Source: Rhodococcus globerulus NBRC 14531
GTDB lineage: Bacteria > Actinomycetota > Actinomycetes > Mycobacteriales > Mycobacteriaceae
DNA length: 64,000 nt
Assembly (NCBI RefSeq): GCF_001894805.1
Contig: NZ_BCWX01000002.1
Location: 1,302,001-1,366,000, forward strand
Direction of reading: 5' to 3'
In this document: positions 28,776 to 40,791 of the stretch, one piece after another
Position numbering within the stretch: position 1 is the first letter of the stretch
Layout of the letters: each line of letters begins with the position of its first letter
Position numbers and translations under genes: made by a program
Notes under the pieces: generated by a model
Databases searched by the model: none
What the model saw: the letters and a program-made list of their open reading frames with translations, nothing else
What the model was told of the DNA's origin: nothing

Positions 28776-28849
28776 CAACCAGAATGCCCGCTTCACCCGT
28801 GTTGACGAACTCCCGTGGCGTCACGACTCGACAACATCTCGAGTCGGCA

Positions 28850-28855
28850 TAGTGT
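28850..28855 (+). promoter_or_regulatory. -10 hexamer of the PAP2-lipid kinase gene
   Basis: TAGTGT lies 6 bases before the GTG at 28862. With the pafA hexamer at 28770-28775, both promoters fall within the 98-base divergent gap. Confidence 0.45.
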
Positions 28856-28861
28856 GGCGGG

Positions 28862-30328
28862 GTGAGCTACCTGCACCGAAAACTTGTCCGAACCGACGTC
28901 AAATGGATGGAAAGCACTGGCGCACTGAAGCCTTCCACGCTCGATTCCGTGATGCGGCGGCTCTCGCGAGCAGCCAACCACGGGTTCCTGTGGATGGCTA
29001 TCGCCGGTGTCCTCGCGCTGATCGGCGGACAACCGCGCCGCGCGGCTGCCCGCGGAATGCTCGCATTGGCCGGATCGAGCGCACTGGCAAACGGTGTGTT
29101 GAAACCGCTTTTTCCCCGTCGGCGCCCACCCGTTCGCGCGTGGATCAACCCGAAGCGCGGAGTCGAGTTCCCGACGTCCTCGTCGTTCCCGTCGGGTCAT
29201 AGCGCCTCCGCAGCCGCATTCACTACCGCGGTAGCAATGGAATCTCCGACAACCGGCGCAGTACTCGCTCCATTGGCCGCGGCCGTCGCCTATTCACGCG
29301 TGCACAACGGGGTGCACTGGCCTTCGGACGTGTTCGCCGGAATAGCCGTCGGAGGTGCCGTGGCAGCGGGAACGCGCAGGTGGTGGGCAGTACGCGACGA
29401 AGAACCCGCGGATCTTGGTCCCGAGTGTGTGGTACCTGCGCTGCCTGGAGGCGACGGACTGGTTGTCTTCACCAATCCCGGATCCGGCAGCGAAGACGAC
29501 GGCATCGTGGATGCGATCCGGGAAGCCCTGCCCGCAGCAGTCATTATCGAATTCAACCCGGACATAGATTTCGACAAGCAGATCGAAGCGAAGCTTCGTG
29601 AGTCGAAACCGCGAGCGGTAGGTGTGTGCGGCGGCGACGGCACCGTCGTCACGGTCGCGGACGCGGCAACACGACACAATCTTCCGCTCGCAGTTTTCCC
29701 AGGTGGAACCCTCAACCACTTTGCCCGCGACGTCGGTGTCGCGGACGTCGCTGAAACCGTGACGGCGGTCGAGTCCGGACAAGCAGCGTTTGTCGATCAT
29801 GCCGTGGTGACAACCGATACCGGGGTTACCGCTCGTTTTCTCAACACAGCCAGTCTGGGCGGCTATCCGGATGCGGTACGGCTACGTGAAAAGTGGGAAC
29901 CGCGATTCGGCAAGTGGCCGGCGGCCGCCGCGGCGATGATCCGCGTGCTAGCCGCCGCAGAGCCGATGAGTGTCACCATCGACGGCACCAAGGCTAGTAT
30001 CTGGATGCTCTTCGTCGGAAACGGCCGGTACTCCCCCGGCGACCAGGTCCCGATGTCGCGGCCCGAACTCAACCGTGGGCTGCTCGACGTCCGGTACTTG
30101 CGAGCCGACCGGAAATTCTCCCGCGCCCGGTTGCTGTTTGCCGCTGCCACAGGAACATTGGGCAGCTCACCGGTCTACATCCACTCCCTGGCGCCGACGC
30201 TCTCGGTTCAGGTGAATGCTGAGTCTGTAGCGATTGCCACCGACGGTGAAGTTGTGGCAGACGCGCGCCGGTTCGATTTCACCACCGAACCGGCCGCGGT
30301 TGCCGTCTACAGAATTTCGAAGGACTGA
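28862..30328 (+). CDS. PAP2 phosphatase-lipid kinase fusion
   Basis: 488 residues joining two lipid enzymes. The N-terminal half (about 1-180) is a PAP2 phosphatase with the three-part signature KPLFPRRRPP, PSGHSASAAAF and RVHNGVHWPSDVFAG. It has hydrophobic helices and is probably membrane-bound. The C-terminal half (about 200-488) is a diacylglycerol/sphingosine-kinase-type domain with VVFTNPGSG, VCGGDGTVVTVA and VFPGGTLNHFARD. It may interconvert phosphatidic acid or prenyl/sphingoid phosphates and the matching alcohols. The substrate is not known. It lies between pafA and prcA on the opposite strand and ends 10 bases before the convergent prcA stop. Confidence 0.9.
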   Translation: MSYLHRKLVRTDVKWMESTGALKPSTLDSVMRRLSRAANHGFLWMAIAGVLALIGGQPRRAAARGMLALAGSSALANGVLKPLFPRRRPPVRAWINPKRGVEFPTSSSFPSGHSASAAAFTTAVAMESPTTGAVLAPLAAAVAYSRVHNGVHWPSDVFAGIAVGGAVAAGTRRWWAVRDEEPADLGPECVVPALPGGDGLVVFTNPGSGSEDDGIVDAIREALPAAVIIEFNPDIDFDKQIEAKLRESKPRAVGVCGGDGTVVTVADAATRHNLPLAVFPGGTLNHFARDVGVADVAETVTAVESGQAAFVDHAVVTTDTGVTARFLNTASLGGYPDAVRLREKWEPRFGKWPAAAAAMIRVLAAAEPMSVTIDGTKASIWMLFVGNGRYSPGDQVPMSRPELNRGLLDVRYLRADRKFSRARLLFAAATGTLGSSPVYIHSLAPTLSVQVNAESVAIATDGEVVADARRFDFTTEPAAVAVYRISKD

Positions 30329-30338
30329 AAAACAGTTG

Positions 30339-31127
30339 CTATTGGGGTGCGTCGCCGTTTGACGGCGGCGCATCCTCAGTCTTCTCAGCCTTGCTCTGTG
30401 GCTCTGCTGCCGATGGCAGCATGGCTTCGAGTGCTGCTCCCGAGATTCGCTTGAACGCACGGCGCGGACGGTTGTTGTCGAGAACTGCAACTTCCAGTGC
30501 CTCGACAGTCAGCACCCGGGGCTCGGCCTCGGTTGTTCCGACGGGCGCCGGCCCACCCTTCTGCAATGCTCCAACTGCGATACGTACAGCGGACTCCAGA
30601 TCGAGGTCTCGCTGATACGACTCGCGCATCGCGGTAACGATTGGCTCTGTGGTGCCGCCCATGACCACAAATTCCTGCTCGTCGGCAATCGAACCGTCGT
30701 ACGTGATCCGATACAGCTGAGCCGGCGTGTTGCTACCGAAGCGGCCGATTTCCGCAACGCAGATCTCGACCTCGTACGGTTTGGGTTGCTCGGTGAAAAT
30801 TGTGCCCAGAGTCTGGGCGTACGCATTGGCGAGCGAACGGCCTGTGACGTCACGACGGTCGTACGAGTACCCACGCATGTCCGCGTGCACAATGCCCGCA
30901 CGACGGAGATTTTCGAATTCGTTGTACTTGCCGACGGCCGCAAAACCGAGACGGTCGTACAACTCACTGACCTTGTGCAACGCCGTCGACGGATTCTCCG
31001 CGACAAACACCACACCGTCGCGATACGTCAGTACGACGACGCTTCGTCCACGGGCAATTCCTTTGCGCGCCAATTCCGAACGATCGCGCATGATCTGTTC
31101 GGCTGATGCGTAATACGGCATCGTCAT
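30339..31127 (-). CDS. prcA: Proteasome alpha subunit PrcA
   Basis: A 262-residue alpha-type subunit of the 20S proteasome. It begins with the gate-forming N-terminal helix ([23 protein letters not shown]) and lacks a catalytic N-terminal Thr. It ends in an acidic, disordered tail (from about 235) as in other actinobacteria. Its start overlaps the prcB stop by four bases (ATGA). The alpha rings cap the core and bind the ARC/Mpa ATPase. Confidence 0.97.
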   Translation of the reverse strand: MTMPYYASAEQIMRDRSELARKGIARGRSVVVLTYRDGVVFVAENPSTALHKVSELYDRLGFAAVGKYNEFENLRRAGIVHADMRGYSYDRRDVTGRSLANAYAQTLGTIFTEQPKPYEVEICVAEIGRFGSNTPAQLYRITYDGSIADEQEFVVMGGTTEPIVTAMRESYQRDLDLESAVRIAVGALQKGGPAPVGTTEAEPRVLTVEALEVAVLDNNRPRRAFKRISGAALEAMLPSAAEPQSKAEKTEDAPPSNGDAPQ

Positions 31128-32002
31128 AGCGCAGAACCCCCTTCCGGATTACCGAGCGCCGTACGCGCCGCAACAATGTCCCTGGCGATTTCGGCCGCCC
31201 GCTCCGTGGACAGTTCCACGGCTCCTGCTGCGGTGATCGTGACTGCGGTCGGATAAATTCCGCGCGTAACGTCTGGTCCACCAGTCGCCGAATCGTCGTC
31301 GGCGGCGTCGTACAGAGCCTCTACCGCCAAACGAAGCGCAGTGGCCTCGTCGATGCCCGGTGAATACAACTTCTTGAGCGCCGACTTCGCGAACAATGAT
31401 CCCGATCCGACAGCGTGATAGCCGGCACGTTCCTCGTACCGCCCACCCACGACGTCGTACGAGACGATGCGACCCGCCGTCGTAGGGTCGACGGCGTCCA
31501 CGTCGTAGCCGACCAGCAGCGGTACAACTGCGAGTCCCTGCATTGCGGCGCCGAGATTGCCACGCACCATCGACGACAGACGATTTGCCTTGCCGTCGAA
31601 CGTGAGTGAAACGCCTTCGATCTTCTCGTAATGCTCGAGTTCAACCGCGAACAGGCGCACCAGTTCGATCGCGATGCCGGCGGTCCCGGCAATCCCCGCA
31701 GCCGAGTAGTCGTCCGTGATGTACACCTTCTGCACGTCACGGCTGGCGATAAGATTGCCCATGGTCGCCCGGCGATCGCCGGCAAGCAACACGCCACCGG
31801 CGTAACTGATCGCGACGATGGTGGTCCCGTGCGGAGCAACATCACCCCCGCCCATGGTTACACCTCCCCTGTCAGCGAATCGGTTCTGCGGAAGATGCTC
31901 CGGTGCGTGCACTCGAAGATATTCCGAGAATGACGACAGATTGGAGCCGAAGCTCAACCGTGTGTCCCCGTCGGTTATCCGGGGCGCGCGATCCACCGTC
32001 AC
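31124..32002 (-). CDS. prcB: Proteasome beta subunit PrcB
   Basis: A 292-residue precursor. A 59-residue propeptide (containing [17 protein letters not shown]) ends at Gly59, and self-cleavage would expose the catalytic Thr60 in [20 protein letters not shown]; the active-site Asp and Lys (DRR, 33 residues later) follow. R. erythropolis is known to have two beta subunits with propeptides of about 65 and 59 residues, so this looks like the shorter (beta2) type. The GTG at 32002 overlaps the pup stop (GTGA), and the stop overlaps prcA (ATGA). Confidence 0.96.
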   Translation of the reverse strand: MTVDRAPRITDGDTRLSFGSNLSSFSEYLRVHAPEHLPQNRFADRGGVTMGGGDVAPHGTTIVAISYAGGVLLAGDRRATMGNLIASRDVQKVYITDDYSAAGIAGTAGIAIELVRLFAVELEHYEKIEGVSLTFDGKANRLSSMVRGNLGAAMQGLAVVPLLVGYDVDAVDPTTAGRIVSYDVVGGRYEERAGYHAVGSGSLFAKSALKKLYSPGIDEATALRLAVEALYDAADDDSATGGPDVTRGIYPTAVTITAAGAVELSTERAAEIARDIVAARTALGNPEGGSAL

Positions 32003-32193
32003 TGGCCGCCCTTCTGCACGTAAGCGCGGACGAAGTCCTCGGCGTTCTCTTCCAGCACGTCGTCGATTTCGTCGAGTAGGTCGTCGGTTTCTGCAGCGAG
32101 CTTCTCGCGACGTTCCTGGCCGGCACTACCGTCGCCGCCAGTGGTGTCGTCGTCTTCGCCGCCACCGGCACGCTGCGTCTGTTCTTGAGCCAT
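31999..32193 (-). CDS. pup: Prokaryotic ubiquitin-like protein Pup
   Basis: A 64-residue, acidic, intrinsically disordered tag. The central helix-forming region ([20 protein letters not shown]) binds the ATPase coiled coils. The C-terminus is VQKGGQ: the Gln must be deamidated by Dop before PafA can attach it. A very strong AAGGAGGT (32201-32208 on the opposite strand) precedes the ATG by 7-8 bases, which would give high translation. Overlaps with prcB then prcA indicate one coupled unit. Confidence 0.98.
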   Translation of the reverse strand: MAQEQTQRAGGGEDDDTTGGDGSAGQERREKLAAETDDLLDEIDDVLEENAEDFVRAYVQKGGQ

Positions 32194-32337
32194 CGCCGTC
32201 GACCTCCTTGTGTGAAGGGAGCTCTCACGAGCATCCTGTTCTGCCCAGCAGTCTCGGTTACTGATCCGCTCGGACCTTTACCCTACCGAGCGACACCGTC
32301 ACGCGCCGGGAGACTCGGCCGCGATTCGGCACCAAAA

Positions 32338-33837
32338 TCAATGTGTCAGCTGATCCACCAACTCCGCAGCGCTGTCGACGGAGTCGAGCAGAGCACCCAC
32401 ATGAGCCTTACTGCCGCGCAGTGGTTCCAGGGTCGGTATCCGGATCAGCGATTCACCACCGAGGTCGAATATCACCGAATCCCAGCTGGCAGCAGCAATA
32501 TCGCCACCGAATCGCCGTAGGCATTCACCACGGAAATACGCACGCGTATCGGTGGGCGGATTGGACACCGCGTCGAGCACCTGTTGCTCGGTGACCAGTC
32601 GTTCCATCGATCCGCGGGCAACCAATCGGTTGTACAAACCCTTGTCCAAACGGACATCGGAATACTGCAAATCGACCAAATGCAGGCGCGGAGCCGACCA
32701 CGCGAGACCTTCGCGGTTGCGGAAACCTTCGAGCAGGCGCAGCTTTGCCGGCCAGTCCAGGATGTGTGCGCAGTCCATCGGATCGCGTTCGAGAAGATCG
32801 AGAACCATGGCCCACTTGGACACGATGTCGTCGGCGCGCGCATCCCGATCAGTTTCCCGATCGAGGAACTTGGCGACGCGTTCGAGGTAAATACGTTGCA
32901 GCGCAAGCCCAGTCAACTCGCGCCCGTCGGACAAGGCGACGGTCTTGCGCAGGGTCGGATCATGGCTGATGTGGTGAACCGCGGTGACGGGGCGCGCCAA
33001 CTGCAGATCCGTCAGATCGACGCCCGCTTCGATCAGATCGAGAACCAGCGCCGTGGTCCCCACCTTGAGGTACGTGGACATCTCCGCAAGGTTCGCGTCA
33101 CCGATAATGACGTGCAGACGGCGGTACTTGTCCGCGTCGGCGTGCGGTTCGTCGCGGGTGTTGATGATTCCGCGTTTGAGAGTCGTCTCCAGCCCGACCT
33201 CGACCTCGATGTAATCGGCTCGCTGCGACAGCTGGAAACCTGCCTCGTCCCCGGACTGGCCGATGCCCACGCGACCGGAACCGCAAATGACCTGGCGTGA
33301 CGCGAAGAAGGGCGTCAAACCGGCAACGATGTCCGTGAACGGGGTCGCCCGGGAGCACAGGTAGTTCTCGTGGGTGCCGTACGAGGCCCCCTTGCCGTCG
33401 ACGTTGTTCTTGTACAACTGCAGGCGCGGCGCGCCGGGAACACTCGAGGCGTGGCGAGCAGCTGCTTCCATGACCCGCTCACCGGCCTTGTCCCAGATCA
33501 CCGCGTCGAGTGGATCGGCCACTTCAGGTGCCGAATACTCGGGATGTGCGTGATCGACGTACAAGCGGGCACCGTTGGTGAGAATCATGTTTGCCGCACC
33601 GATTTCGTCGGCGTCGATCACCGGAGCCGGCCCGCTGAGTCGCCCCAGGTCGAACCCACGGGCGTCACGCAGGGGCGATTCCACCTCATAGTCCCAGCGT
33701 GTACGCCTCGCTCGGGGTACACCCGCGGCGGCGGCGTACGCCAGTACCGCCTGGGTTGATGTGAGTATCGGATTCGCCGAAGGCTCACTGGGTGAAGATA
33801 TTCCGTACTCGACCTCGACACCGATAATCCGCTGCAT
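32338..33837 (-). CDS. dop: Pup deamidase/depupylase Dop
   Basis: A 499-residue paralogue of PafA that deamidates the C-terminal Gln of Pup and removes Pup from substrates. It starts [15 protein letters not shown] and keeps the ATP/metal residues in GVEVEYG and in the [17 protein letters not shown] segment. It has the Dop-specific loop region (about residues 40-80) missing from PafA. The ATG at 33837 follows TAGTCT (33845-33850, opposite strand) by 7 bases, suggesting a leaderless message. Pup begins 144 bases downstream with its own strong ribosome-binding site. Confidence 0.97.
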   Translation of the reverse strand: MQRIIGVEVEYGISSPSEPSANPILTSTQAVLAYAAAAGVPRARRTRWDYEVESPLRDARGFDLGRLSGPAPVIDADEIGAANMILTNGARLYVDHAHPEYSAPEVADPLDAVIWDKAGERVMEAAARHASSVPGAPRLQLYKNNVDGKGASYGTHENYLCSRATPFTDIVAGLTPFFASRQVICGSGRVGIGQSGDEAGFQLSQRADYIEVEVGLETTLKRGIINTRDEPHADADKYRRLHVIIGDANLAEMSTYLKVGTTALVLDLIEAGVDLTDLQLARPVTAVHHISHDPTLRKTVALSDGRELTGLALQRIYLERVAKFLDRETDRDARADDIVSKWAMVLDLLERDPMDCAHILDWPAKLRLLEGFRNREGLAWSAPRLHLVDLQYSDVRLDKGLYNRLVARGSMERLVTEQQVLDAVSNPPTDTRAYFRGECLRRFGGDIAAASWDSVIFDLGGESLIRIPTLEPLRGSKAHVGALLDSVDSAAELVDQLTH

Positions 33838-33844
33838 ACGTTCG

Positions 33845-33850
33845 AGACTA
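33845..33850 (-). promoter_or_regulatory. -10 hexamer of dop, leaderless type
   Basis: On the minus strand TAGTCT lies 7 bases before the dop ATG. It decides between this ATG and an in-frame start 66 bases upstream. Confidence 0.5.
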
Positions 33851-33894
33851 TGCGATCGAGCGTCAGTACTTGCAGTGGTGGCACAGTAGGAGGA

Positions 33895-34467
33895 ATGCAG
33901 CATCCACCTGACACCGACACAAAACGATCAGATGAGGTTGTTGCGGTATACGACCAGTTCGGTAAACCGATCGGCCAGGCGCCTCGCAGCCTTGTCTATC
34001 GAGACGGACTCTGGCACGCCAGTTCAGGAGTTCTCGTGCGCTCAACGGACGGCGAGCGCGTGTACGTTCATCGCCGCACTACAAGCAAAGCGGTCTTCGG
34101 TGGCCATCACGACTGCATCGCCGGCGGCGTCGTCGACCCCGGTGAATCACCACTCGACACGGCTGTGCGTGAAGTGGGTGAAGAACTCGGAATCTTCGGC
34201 ACCGAGGACACTCCGTTGGCGCTGACGGAAATCGCCAGAATCTCCTGGGACGGAGAATGGGGCGGTCACGCATTGCGATGTCATTTGTTTGCATTCGAGC
34301 TCCGCTACGACGGTCCCGTCATACATCAACCGAGCGAAATTTCCGACGGAGGGTGGTGGACCCTGGCTGAGCTCGACGCGCATCTGAAGGACCCGTCGTG
34401 GCCCTTCGTGCCCGATACCCGGGTGTTGTTGGCCGACTACCGATGGAGCCAACTCAGCAGCGAATGA
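33895..34467 (+). CDS. Nudix hydrolase
   Basis: A 190-residue protein with a complete Nudix box ([24 protein letters not shown], given here only by its pattern GX5EX7REUXEEXGU) near residues 79-102. The wider similarity ([20 protein letters not shown] at the start, [20 protein letters not shown] before the box) is to the isopentenyl-diphosphate-isomerase-like or YfcD-type Nudix group. It hydrolyses some nucleoside-diphosphate-linked compound; the substrate is unknown. AGGAGG stands almost directly before the ATG at 33895, an unusually short gap. The gene is divergent from dop and ends before a strong hairpin. Confidence 0.88.
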   Translation: MQHPPDTDTKRSDEVVAVYDQFGKPIGQAPRSLVYRDGLWHASSGVLVRSTDGERVYVHRRTTSKAVFGGHHDCIAGGVVDPGESPLDTAVREVGEELGIFGTEDTPLALTEIARISWDGEWGGHALRCHLFAFELRYDGPVIHQPSEISDGGWWTLAELDAHLKDPSWPFVPDTRVLLADYRWSQLSSE

Positions 34468-34588
34468 TCGGGACAGGTTCGGGTTGGGCGTGCGTATCGG
34501 CACACGACCAGCGCTGAGATGTCACATCTGGCCATTTTCGACGCGGTTGTGTGCAGTCAGGATCGAGTTGGCATGCGCTCGAATACAG

Positions 34589-34622
34589 ATCGGGCCGGCA
34601 CTCTTGCGAGTGCCGGCCCGAT
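34589..34622. terminator. Bidirectional hairpin between Nudix gene and arc
   Basis: A perfect 14-base G+C-rich inverted repeat (34589-34602 and 34609-34622) with a 6-base loop lies between two convergent genes, 14 bases beyond the arc stop. It likely ends both transcripts. No long T-run is seen. Confidence 0.8.
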
Positions 34623-34636
34623 TCTGCTGCGGCGTC

Positions 34637-36412
34637 CTACAGGTACTGGCCCGTGTTGGACTCGGTGTCGATAGCGCGGCTGGCACTGGCGTTCTTGCCG
34701 GTGACAAGGGTGCGAATGTAGACGATCCGTTCACCCTTCTTACCCGAAATGCGGGCCCAGTCATCAGGATTGGTGGTGTTCGGCAGGTCTTCGTTCTCGG
34801 CGAACTCGTCGACGATCGAATCGAAGAGATGCTGAACCCGCAATCCCGGTGCACCGGTATCGAGTACCGATTTGATGGCGTACTTCTTCGCCCGGTCGAC
34901 GATGTTCTGGATCATGGCACCGGAGTTGAAGTCCTTGAAGAACAGGACTTCCTTGTCACCGTTTGCGTAGGTGACTTCGAGGAAACGGTTCTCCTCGCTC
35001 TCCGCGTACATGCGATCCACAACGCGAACGATCATCGCCTTGAGGCATGCTGCGCGATCGCCACCGAACTCGGCGAGGTCGTCGGCATTGATCGGCAGAC
35101 CGTCGACCAGGTACTTCGAGAAGATGTCCTGCGCGGATTCGGCGTCGGGACGCTCGATCTTGATCTTCACGTCCAGACGACCCGGCCGCAGAATGGCAGG
35201 GTCGATCATGTCCTCGCGGTTGGACGCACCAATCACGATGACGTTCTCTAGGCCTTCCACTCCGTCGATCTCACTGAGCAACTGCGGAACCACTGTCGTT
35301 TCCACATCCGAGGAGACTCCTGAACCGCGGGTACGGAAAATGGAGTCCATCTCGTCGAAGAACACGATGACCGGGGTGCCTTCGGACGCCTTTTCGCGGG
35401 CCCGCTGGAAAATCATCCGAATGTGGCGTTCGGTTTCGCCGACGAACTTGTTCAGAAGCTCGGGGCCCTTGATGTTGAGGAAGTAGGACTTTGCGTCCTT
35501 GCTGTCCTGCCCCCGGGCTTCGGCGATCTTCTTCGCCAACGAATTGGCGACTGCCTTCGCGATCAGGGTCTTACCGCAACCGGGCGGACCGTAAAGCAGT
35601 ACACCCTTCGGTGGACGCAGTGAGTACTCGTGGAACAGGTCCTTGTGCAGGAAGGGCAGTTCGACGGCGTCCCGGATCTGTTCGATCTGCCGACCGAGGC
35701 CACCGATGTCGTCGTAATGCACGTCCGGCACCTCTTCGAGGACCAGATCTTCGACCTCGGCCTTGGGAATACGCTCGAACGCATAACCGGCTTTGGCGTC
35801 GACCAGCAGGGAGTCGCCCGGGCGCAGCTTCCTGGTCGGGGAATCGGCGTCATAGGCGATGATGTCGGCCTGGGGATCGGCGAACACCGCTGCCAGGGGC
35901 GCAGCGAGCCACACGATTCGCTCTTCGTCGGCGTGCCCGACTACCAGCGCCCGCAAGCCGTCGTCGAGTACCTCACGCAGAGTGCTGATTTCGCCGACCT
36001 GCTCGTAACCACCGGCTTCCACGATGGTGAGGGCCTCGTTGAGCCGCACGGTCTGACCCTGAGTGAGCGTGTCGGTGTCGATATTCGGTGAACACGTCAG
36101 TCGCATTTTGCGGCCGGACGTGAAAACGTCCACCGTTTTGTCTTCGTGAACTGCGAGCAGCACGCCGTAGCCACTCGGCGGCTGACCGAGTCTGTCGACC
36201 TCTTCGCGTAAAGCGATCAGTTGTTGACGGGCCTCCTTGAGAGTGTCCATCAACTTGCCGTTTCGGATTGCGAGCGAGTCAAGTTTCGACTCCAACTCCC
36301 GCACCTGCTCCGGCGACTGTGCGAGTTGACGCCGCAGAACCTGCAATTCCACTCGTAACGCGTGAAGCTCTTCTGCTGCCGCAACCGAATCCGGGTTCTC
36401 TGTCGAGCTCAT
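34637..36412 (-). CDS. arc: Proteasome-associated AAA ATPase ARC (Mpa)
   Basis: A 591-residue hexameric unfoldase, the length known for R. erythropolis ARC. An N-terminal coiled coil (about 10-75) binds Pup. Two OB-type domains follow (about 80-230). The AAA module has Walker A GPPGCGKT, Walker [13 protein letters not shown] and the sensor/arginine-finger region [11 protein letters not shown]. The C-terminus ends in QYL, the motif with a penultimate Tyr that opens the proteasome gate. The ATG at 36412 has GGGAGGAG about 6 bases upstream. It feeds pupylated proteins to PrcAB encoded about 3 kb away. Confidence 0.97.
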   Translation of the reverse strand: MSSTENPDSVAAAEELHALRVELQVLRRQLAQSPEQVRELESKLDSLAIRNGKLMDTLKEARQQLIALREEVDRLGQPPSGYGVLLAVHEDKTVDVFTSGRKMRLTCSPNIDTDTLTQGQTVRLNEALTIVEAGGYEQVGEISTLREVLDDGLRALVVGHADEERIVWLAAPLAAVFADPQADIIAYDADSPTRKLRPGDSLLVDAKAGYAFERIPKAEVEDLVLEEVPDVHYDDIGGLGRQIEQIRDAVELPFLHKDLFHEYSLRPPKGVLLYGPPGCGKTLIAKAVANSLAKKIAEARGQDSKDAKSYFLNIKGPELLNKFVGETERHIRMIFQRAREKASEGTPVIVFFDEMDSIFRTRGSGVSSDVETTVVPQLLSEIDGVEGLENVIVIGASNREDMIDPAILRPGRLDVKIKIERPDAESAQDIFSKYLVDGLPINADDLAEFGGDRAACLKAMIVRVVDRMYAESEENRFLEVTYANGDKEVLFFKDFNSGAMIQNIVDRAKKYAIKSVLDTGAPGLRVQHLFDSIVDEFAENEDLPNTTNPDDWARISGKKGERIVYIRTLVTGKNASASRAIDTESNTGQYL

Positions 36413-36542
36413 ATGCGTCTCCTCCCAGTGCGATAGATCAACGCTACCGGCATCGCGGCCCAAGTGTCGCCAGACACGGTGCGCGAGTTCGATTTCACAG
36501 CCGCGACTGCCACACCGAGACCGCTCCTGAACCAAAAGTAAG

Positions 36543-36561
36543 CCATGTTAGCCTTGCCTAC
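36543..36561 (+). promoter_or_regulatory. Possible IdeR/DtxR-type box
   Basis: This 19-base stretch agrees with the IdeR consensus TWAGGTWAGSCTWACCTWA at 14 of 19 positions, best in the core (TTAGCCT). It lies 44 bases before the lipoprotein start and 130 bases before the arc start. The left half is poor, so chance is a real alternative. Confidence 0.25.
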
Positions 36562-36604
36562 AATGCCGAGACAGTGCCTGTCTCCCCCAACGAAAGGTCA
36601 CGCT

Positions 36605-37123
36605 GTGATCATCCGCAAGACACTCGTCAGCGCCTGTGCCGTCGCCGCTGTCCTCGCCCTCGGAGCCTGCAGCTCGGACGACAGCTCCGACTCGTCGGCC
36701 ACGTCCACCTCTGTTGCTGCAACGTCGAGCGCTTCTGCCGCCTCGAGTGCAACGACGTCCGCAGCCGCGGCCGCAGCAGCTCCGACGGCAGACGAGCTGA
36801 ATGCACAGCTGGTTGCGCTTATCGATCCGGCCAAGCCGATCGCCGAGAAGACCGCCCTGGTGGTCGACGGAACGAACCGTCAGGCCAACATCGAGACCAT
36901 GGGTACCGCTCTGGGTGGCAACCCGGCGTACAAGATCACCTTCACCGTCGAGAACGTCAAGGTCGACGGCGAGACGGCCACCGCCGACGTTGCAGTGGTG
37001 AGCCCGCACGGCGCGATGCCTGCCGCTCCGTGGACGTGGGAACTCGAAGACGGCACCTGGAAGCTGTCCGACACCTCCGCCTGCGTGCTCCTGGAAATGG
37101 GCCGCGCTTCCTGCGCCGGATAA
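36605..37123 (+). CDS. LppK-like lipoprotein
   Basis: A 172-residue exported lipoprotein. The signal peptide (residues 2-19) ends in the lipobox LALGAC with the acylated Cys at about 20. A Ser/Ala/Thr-rich linker to about 58 and a compact domain (about 60-172) with a Cys pair near the C-terminus (SACVLL and RASCAG) follow. The GTG at 36605 has AAAGG 8 bases upstream; starting earlier would put charged residues before the signal. Its place next to the proteasomal ATPase matches Rv2116 (LppK). Function is unknown. Confidence 0.87.
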   Translation: MIIRKTLVSACAVAAVLALGACSSDDSSDSSATSTSVAATSSASAASSATTSAAAAAAAPTADELNAQLVALIDPAKPIAEKTALVVDGTNRQANIETMGTALGGNPAYKITFTVENVKVDGETATADVAVVSPHGAMPAAPWTWELEDGTWKLSDTSACVLLEMGRASCAG

Positions 37124-37131
37124 TTTCTCCG

Positions 37132-37184
37132 CAAACAAAACGAGCGGCGATCCGATTTTTTCGGATCGCCGCTCGTTTTGTTTG
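37132..37184. terminator. Strong bidirectional terminator
   Basis: A perfect 24-base inverted repeat (37132-37155 and 37161-37184) with a 5-base T loop lies between the convergent lipoprotein and trmI genes. The arms end in A-rich and T-rich stretches, so on either strand the hairpin is followed by a T-rich tract: a textbook rho-independent terminator in both directions. Confidence 0.95.
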
Positions 37185-37194
37185 GAGTCAGTGG

Positions 37195-39185
<1,991 letters not shown>

Positions 39186-39186
<1 letters not shown>

Positions 39187-39995
39187 TGGCAGACACTTCG
39201 TACTACCAGTTCTTGGGCACTACCGCTGAAGGCCACGAACGCTTCGCGACTACGCAGGCAACGGTCAGTATCTGGGGTCCGACGCTCCAACACGGCGCTC
39301 CCCCGTCGGCACTGTTGGTGCGTGCACTCGAGCGCTGTGGCGCCCGCGAGGGAACTCGTCTGACTCGGGTGGTCGTGGAGATTCTCGGGCCGATCCCGAT
39401 TGCCGACATCGAGGTTCGCTCGTGGATCGAACGACCCGGTCGCAGAATCGAATTGATCGTCGCCGAATTGTGGGCAACCGCGCCCGACGGATCGTCACGG
39501 GCCGTGGCACGTGGTACGGCGTGGCGCATGGAAACCGCAGACACCACCGACGTTCTCCACGTGGTCGATCCACCGCTGGAACCGCGCGAAACCGGCACGC
39601 CGGGTGTACTGGGCGGCATGTGGAACATCGGCTATCTCGAGACTCTCGATTGGTCGTGGATTGCCGAAATTGGTTGCGAGGGAACAGGAAAGGTGTGGGC
39701 ACGGCCGAAGCCCGTATTGGTCGAGGGTGAAGAGATGACAGCCCTGGAGAGGCTGTTTGCGATTGCCGACATCTCCAACGGCGTCGGAGCGAAACTCGAC
39801 CCCGCGCACTGGACGTTCCTGAACACCGATCTGACGGTGCACATCTTCCGGGTTCCCGAGGGCGAATGGGTCGGGGTTTCCGCGGAAACCACCACCGGAC
39901 CCGATGGCGTCGGAATGTGCGCCGGAGTGCTCTACGACGAGCAGGGTGCAGTCGGGCGCATCGCCCAGACCTTGCAGATTCGTGCCCGCTCCTGA
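39186..39995 (+). CDS. Thioesterase-family protein (hot-dog fold)
   Basis: A 269-residue protein resembling acyl-CoA thioesterases of the TesB-like double hot-dog group (LQHGAPPSALLVRALER near the start, and a second half with NTDLTVHIFRVPEGEWVGVSAETT). It would hydrolyse an acyl-thioester, but the substrate is not evident. AAAGGAG lies about 8 bases before the ATG, which overlaps the stop of the nuclease gene by one base. A frame extending upstream to 38403 is only a shadow of the nuclease gene. Confidence 0.82.
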
Positions 39996-40203
39996 TTGCC
40001 GCAAGCGAGACAGCGGCGCGTCGACTATCTACGCCGGTCGACTTCGACGGCCACACAAATTAGGGGACCGACGACGCCGGCAAAACGCCAACTGCAACAT
40101 CGACACTTACATATCGATCATACATGTAAACATTGCGATGTGGTAACCAACTGGTCAGTAACCTCTGACGCCGGTCACTCCGTTCGGGAGCGATAGCGCA
40201 AAG

Positions 40204-40791
40204 TTAAGCGGGCGCAGTGGCAGCAAGACGTGCGAGCGAGTATTCCGTGACGGTGATCAATGCCTGCACCGCGGACGCGCGGTCGCGGGCATCAATCTCG
40301 ATCATGGGGATTTGGTCGGATAACGCCAGCGCCTGACGAAGATCGTGTGCCGAGTGAATCGGGGCTCCGTCGAAACGGTTGACTGCCACGATGAACGGCA
40401 AGCCGCGGGCTTCGAAGAAGTCGACAGCAGCAAAGCTGTCTTCGAGACGACGCGTGTCGATGAGGATGACTGCTCCGATAGCGCCGGTGATCAGGTCGTC
40501 CCACATGAACCAGAATCGCCGCTGGCCCGGTGTGCCGAACAGATAGAGAACCAGGTCGTCGGCCAGCGTAATGCGGCCGAAATCCATTGCGACTGTTGTG
40601 GTGTCCTTGTTCGGTGTCGCGCCGAGGTGGTCGATGCCGTCACTGGCGTCGGTCACCATCGCTTCCGTGCGCAGGGGGACGATTTCGGAGACCGTCCCGA
40701 CAAGCGTGGTCTTTCCGACGCCGAATCCTCCGGCAACTACTATTTTTGTCGATGTGACGCGAGATGGCGCGTCAGAGTGCCCGAAGTCCAC
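40204..40791 (-). CDS. cvnD: Conservon small GTPase CvnD
   Basis: A 195-residue Ras-like GTPase of the bacterial conservon type. It has Walker A GGFGVGKTTLVG (residues 21-32), a switch region with TTTVAMDFGRI, the G3-like LFGTPGQRRFWFMWDD, and the base-specificity motif VNRFD in place of NKxD. The GTG start lies 20 bases inside the end of cvnC. In Streptomyces, CvnA-D form a membrane complex likened to GPCR/G-protein signalling. Confidence 0.93.
   Translation of the reverse strand: MDFGHSDAPSRVTSTKIVVAGGFGVGKTTLVGTVSEIVPLRTEAMVTDASDGIDHLGATPNKDTTTVAMDFGRITLADDLVLYLFGTPGQRRFWFMWDDLITGAIGAVILIDTRRLEDSFAAVDFFEARGLPFIVAVNRFDGAPIHSAHDLRQALALSDQIPMIEIDARDRASAVQALITVTEYSLARLAATAPA

Noticed and set aside
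27483..28805. 440-codon plus-strand frame
   Set aside because: It is antisense to pafA, which matches the mycobacterial enzyme almost end to end.
40107..40129. TTACAT...ATGTAA inverted repeat between the thioesterase and cvnD genes
   Set aside because: Only 6-base arms in an A+T-rich stretch, with no T-run and poor placement. It could be chance, so it is not listed as a feature. The rest of the roughly 200-base gap shows nothing recognisable.
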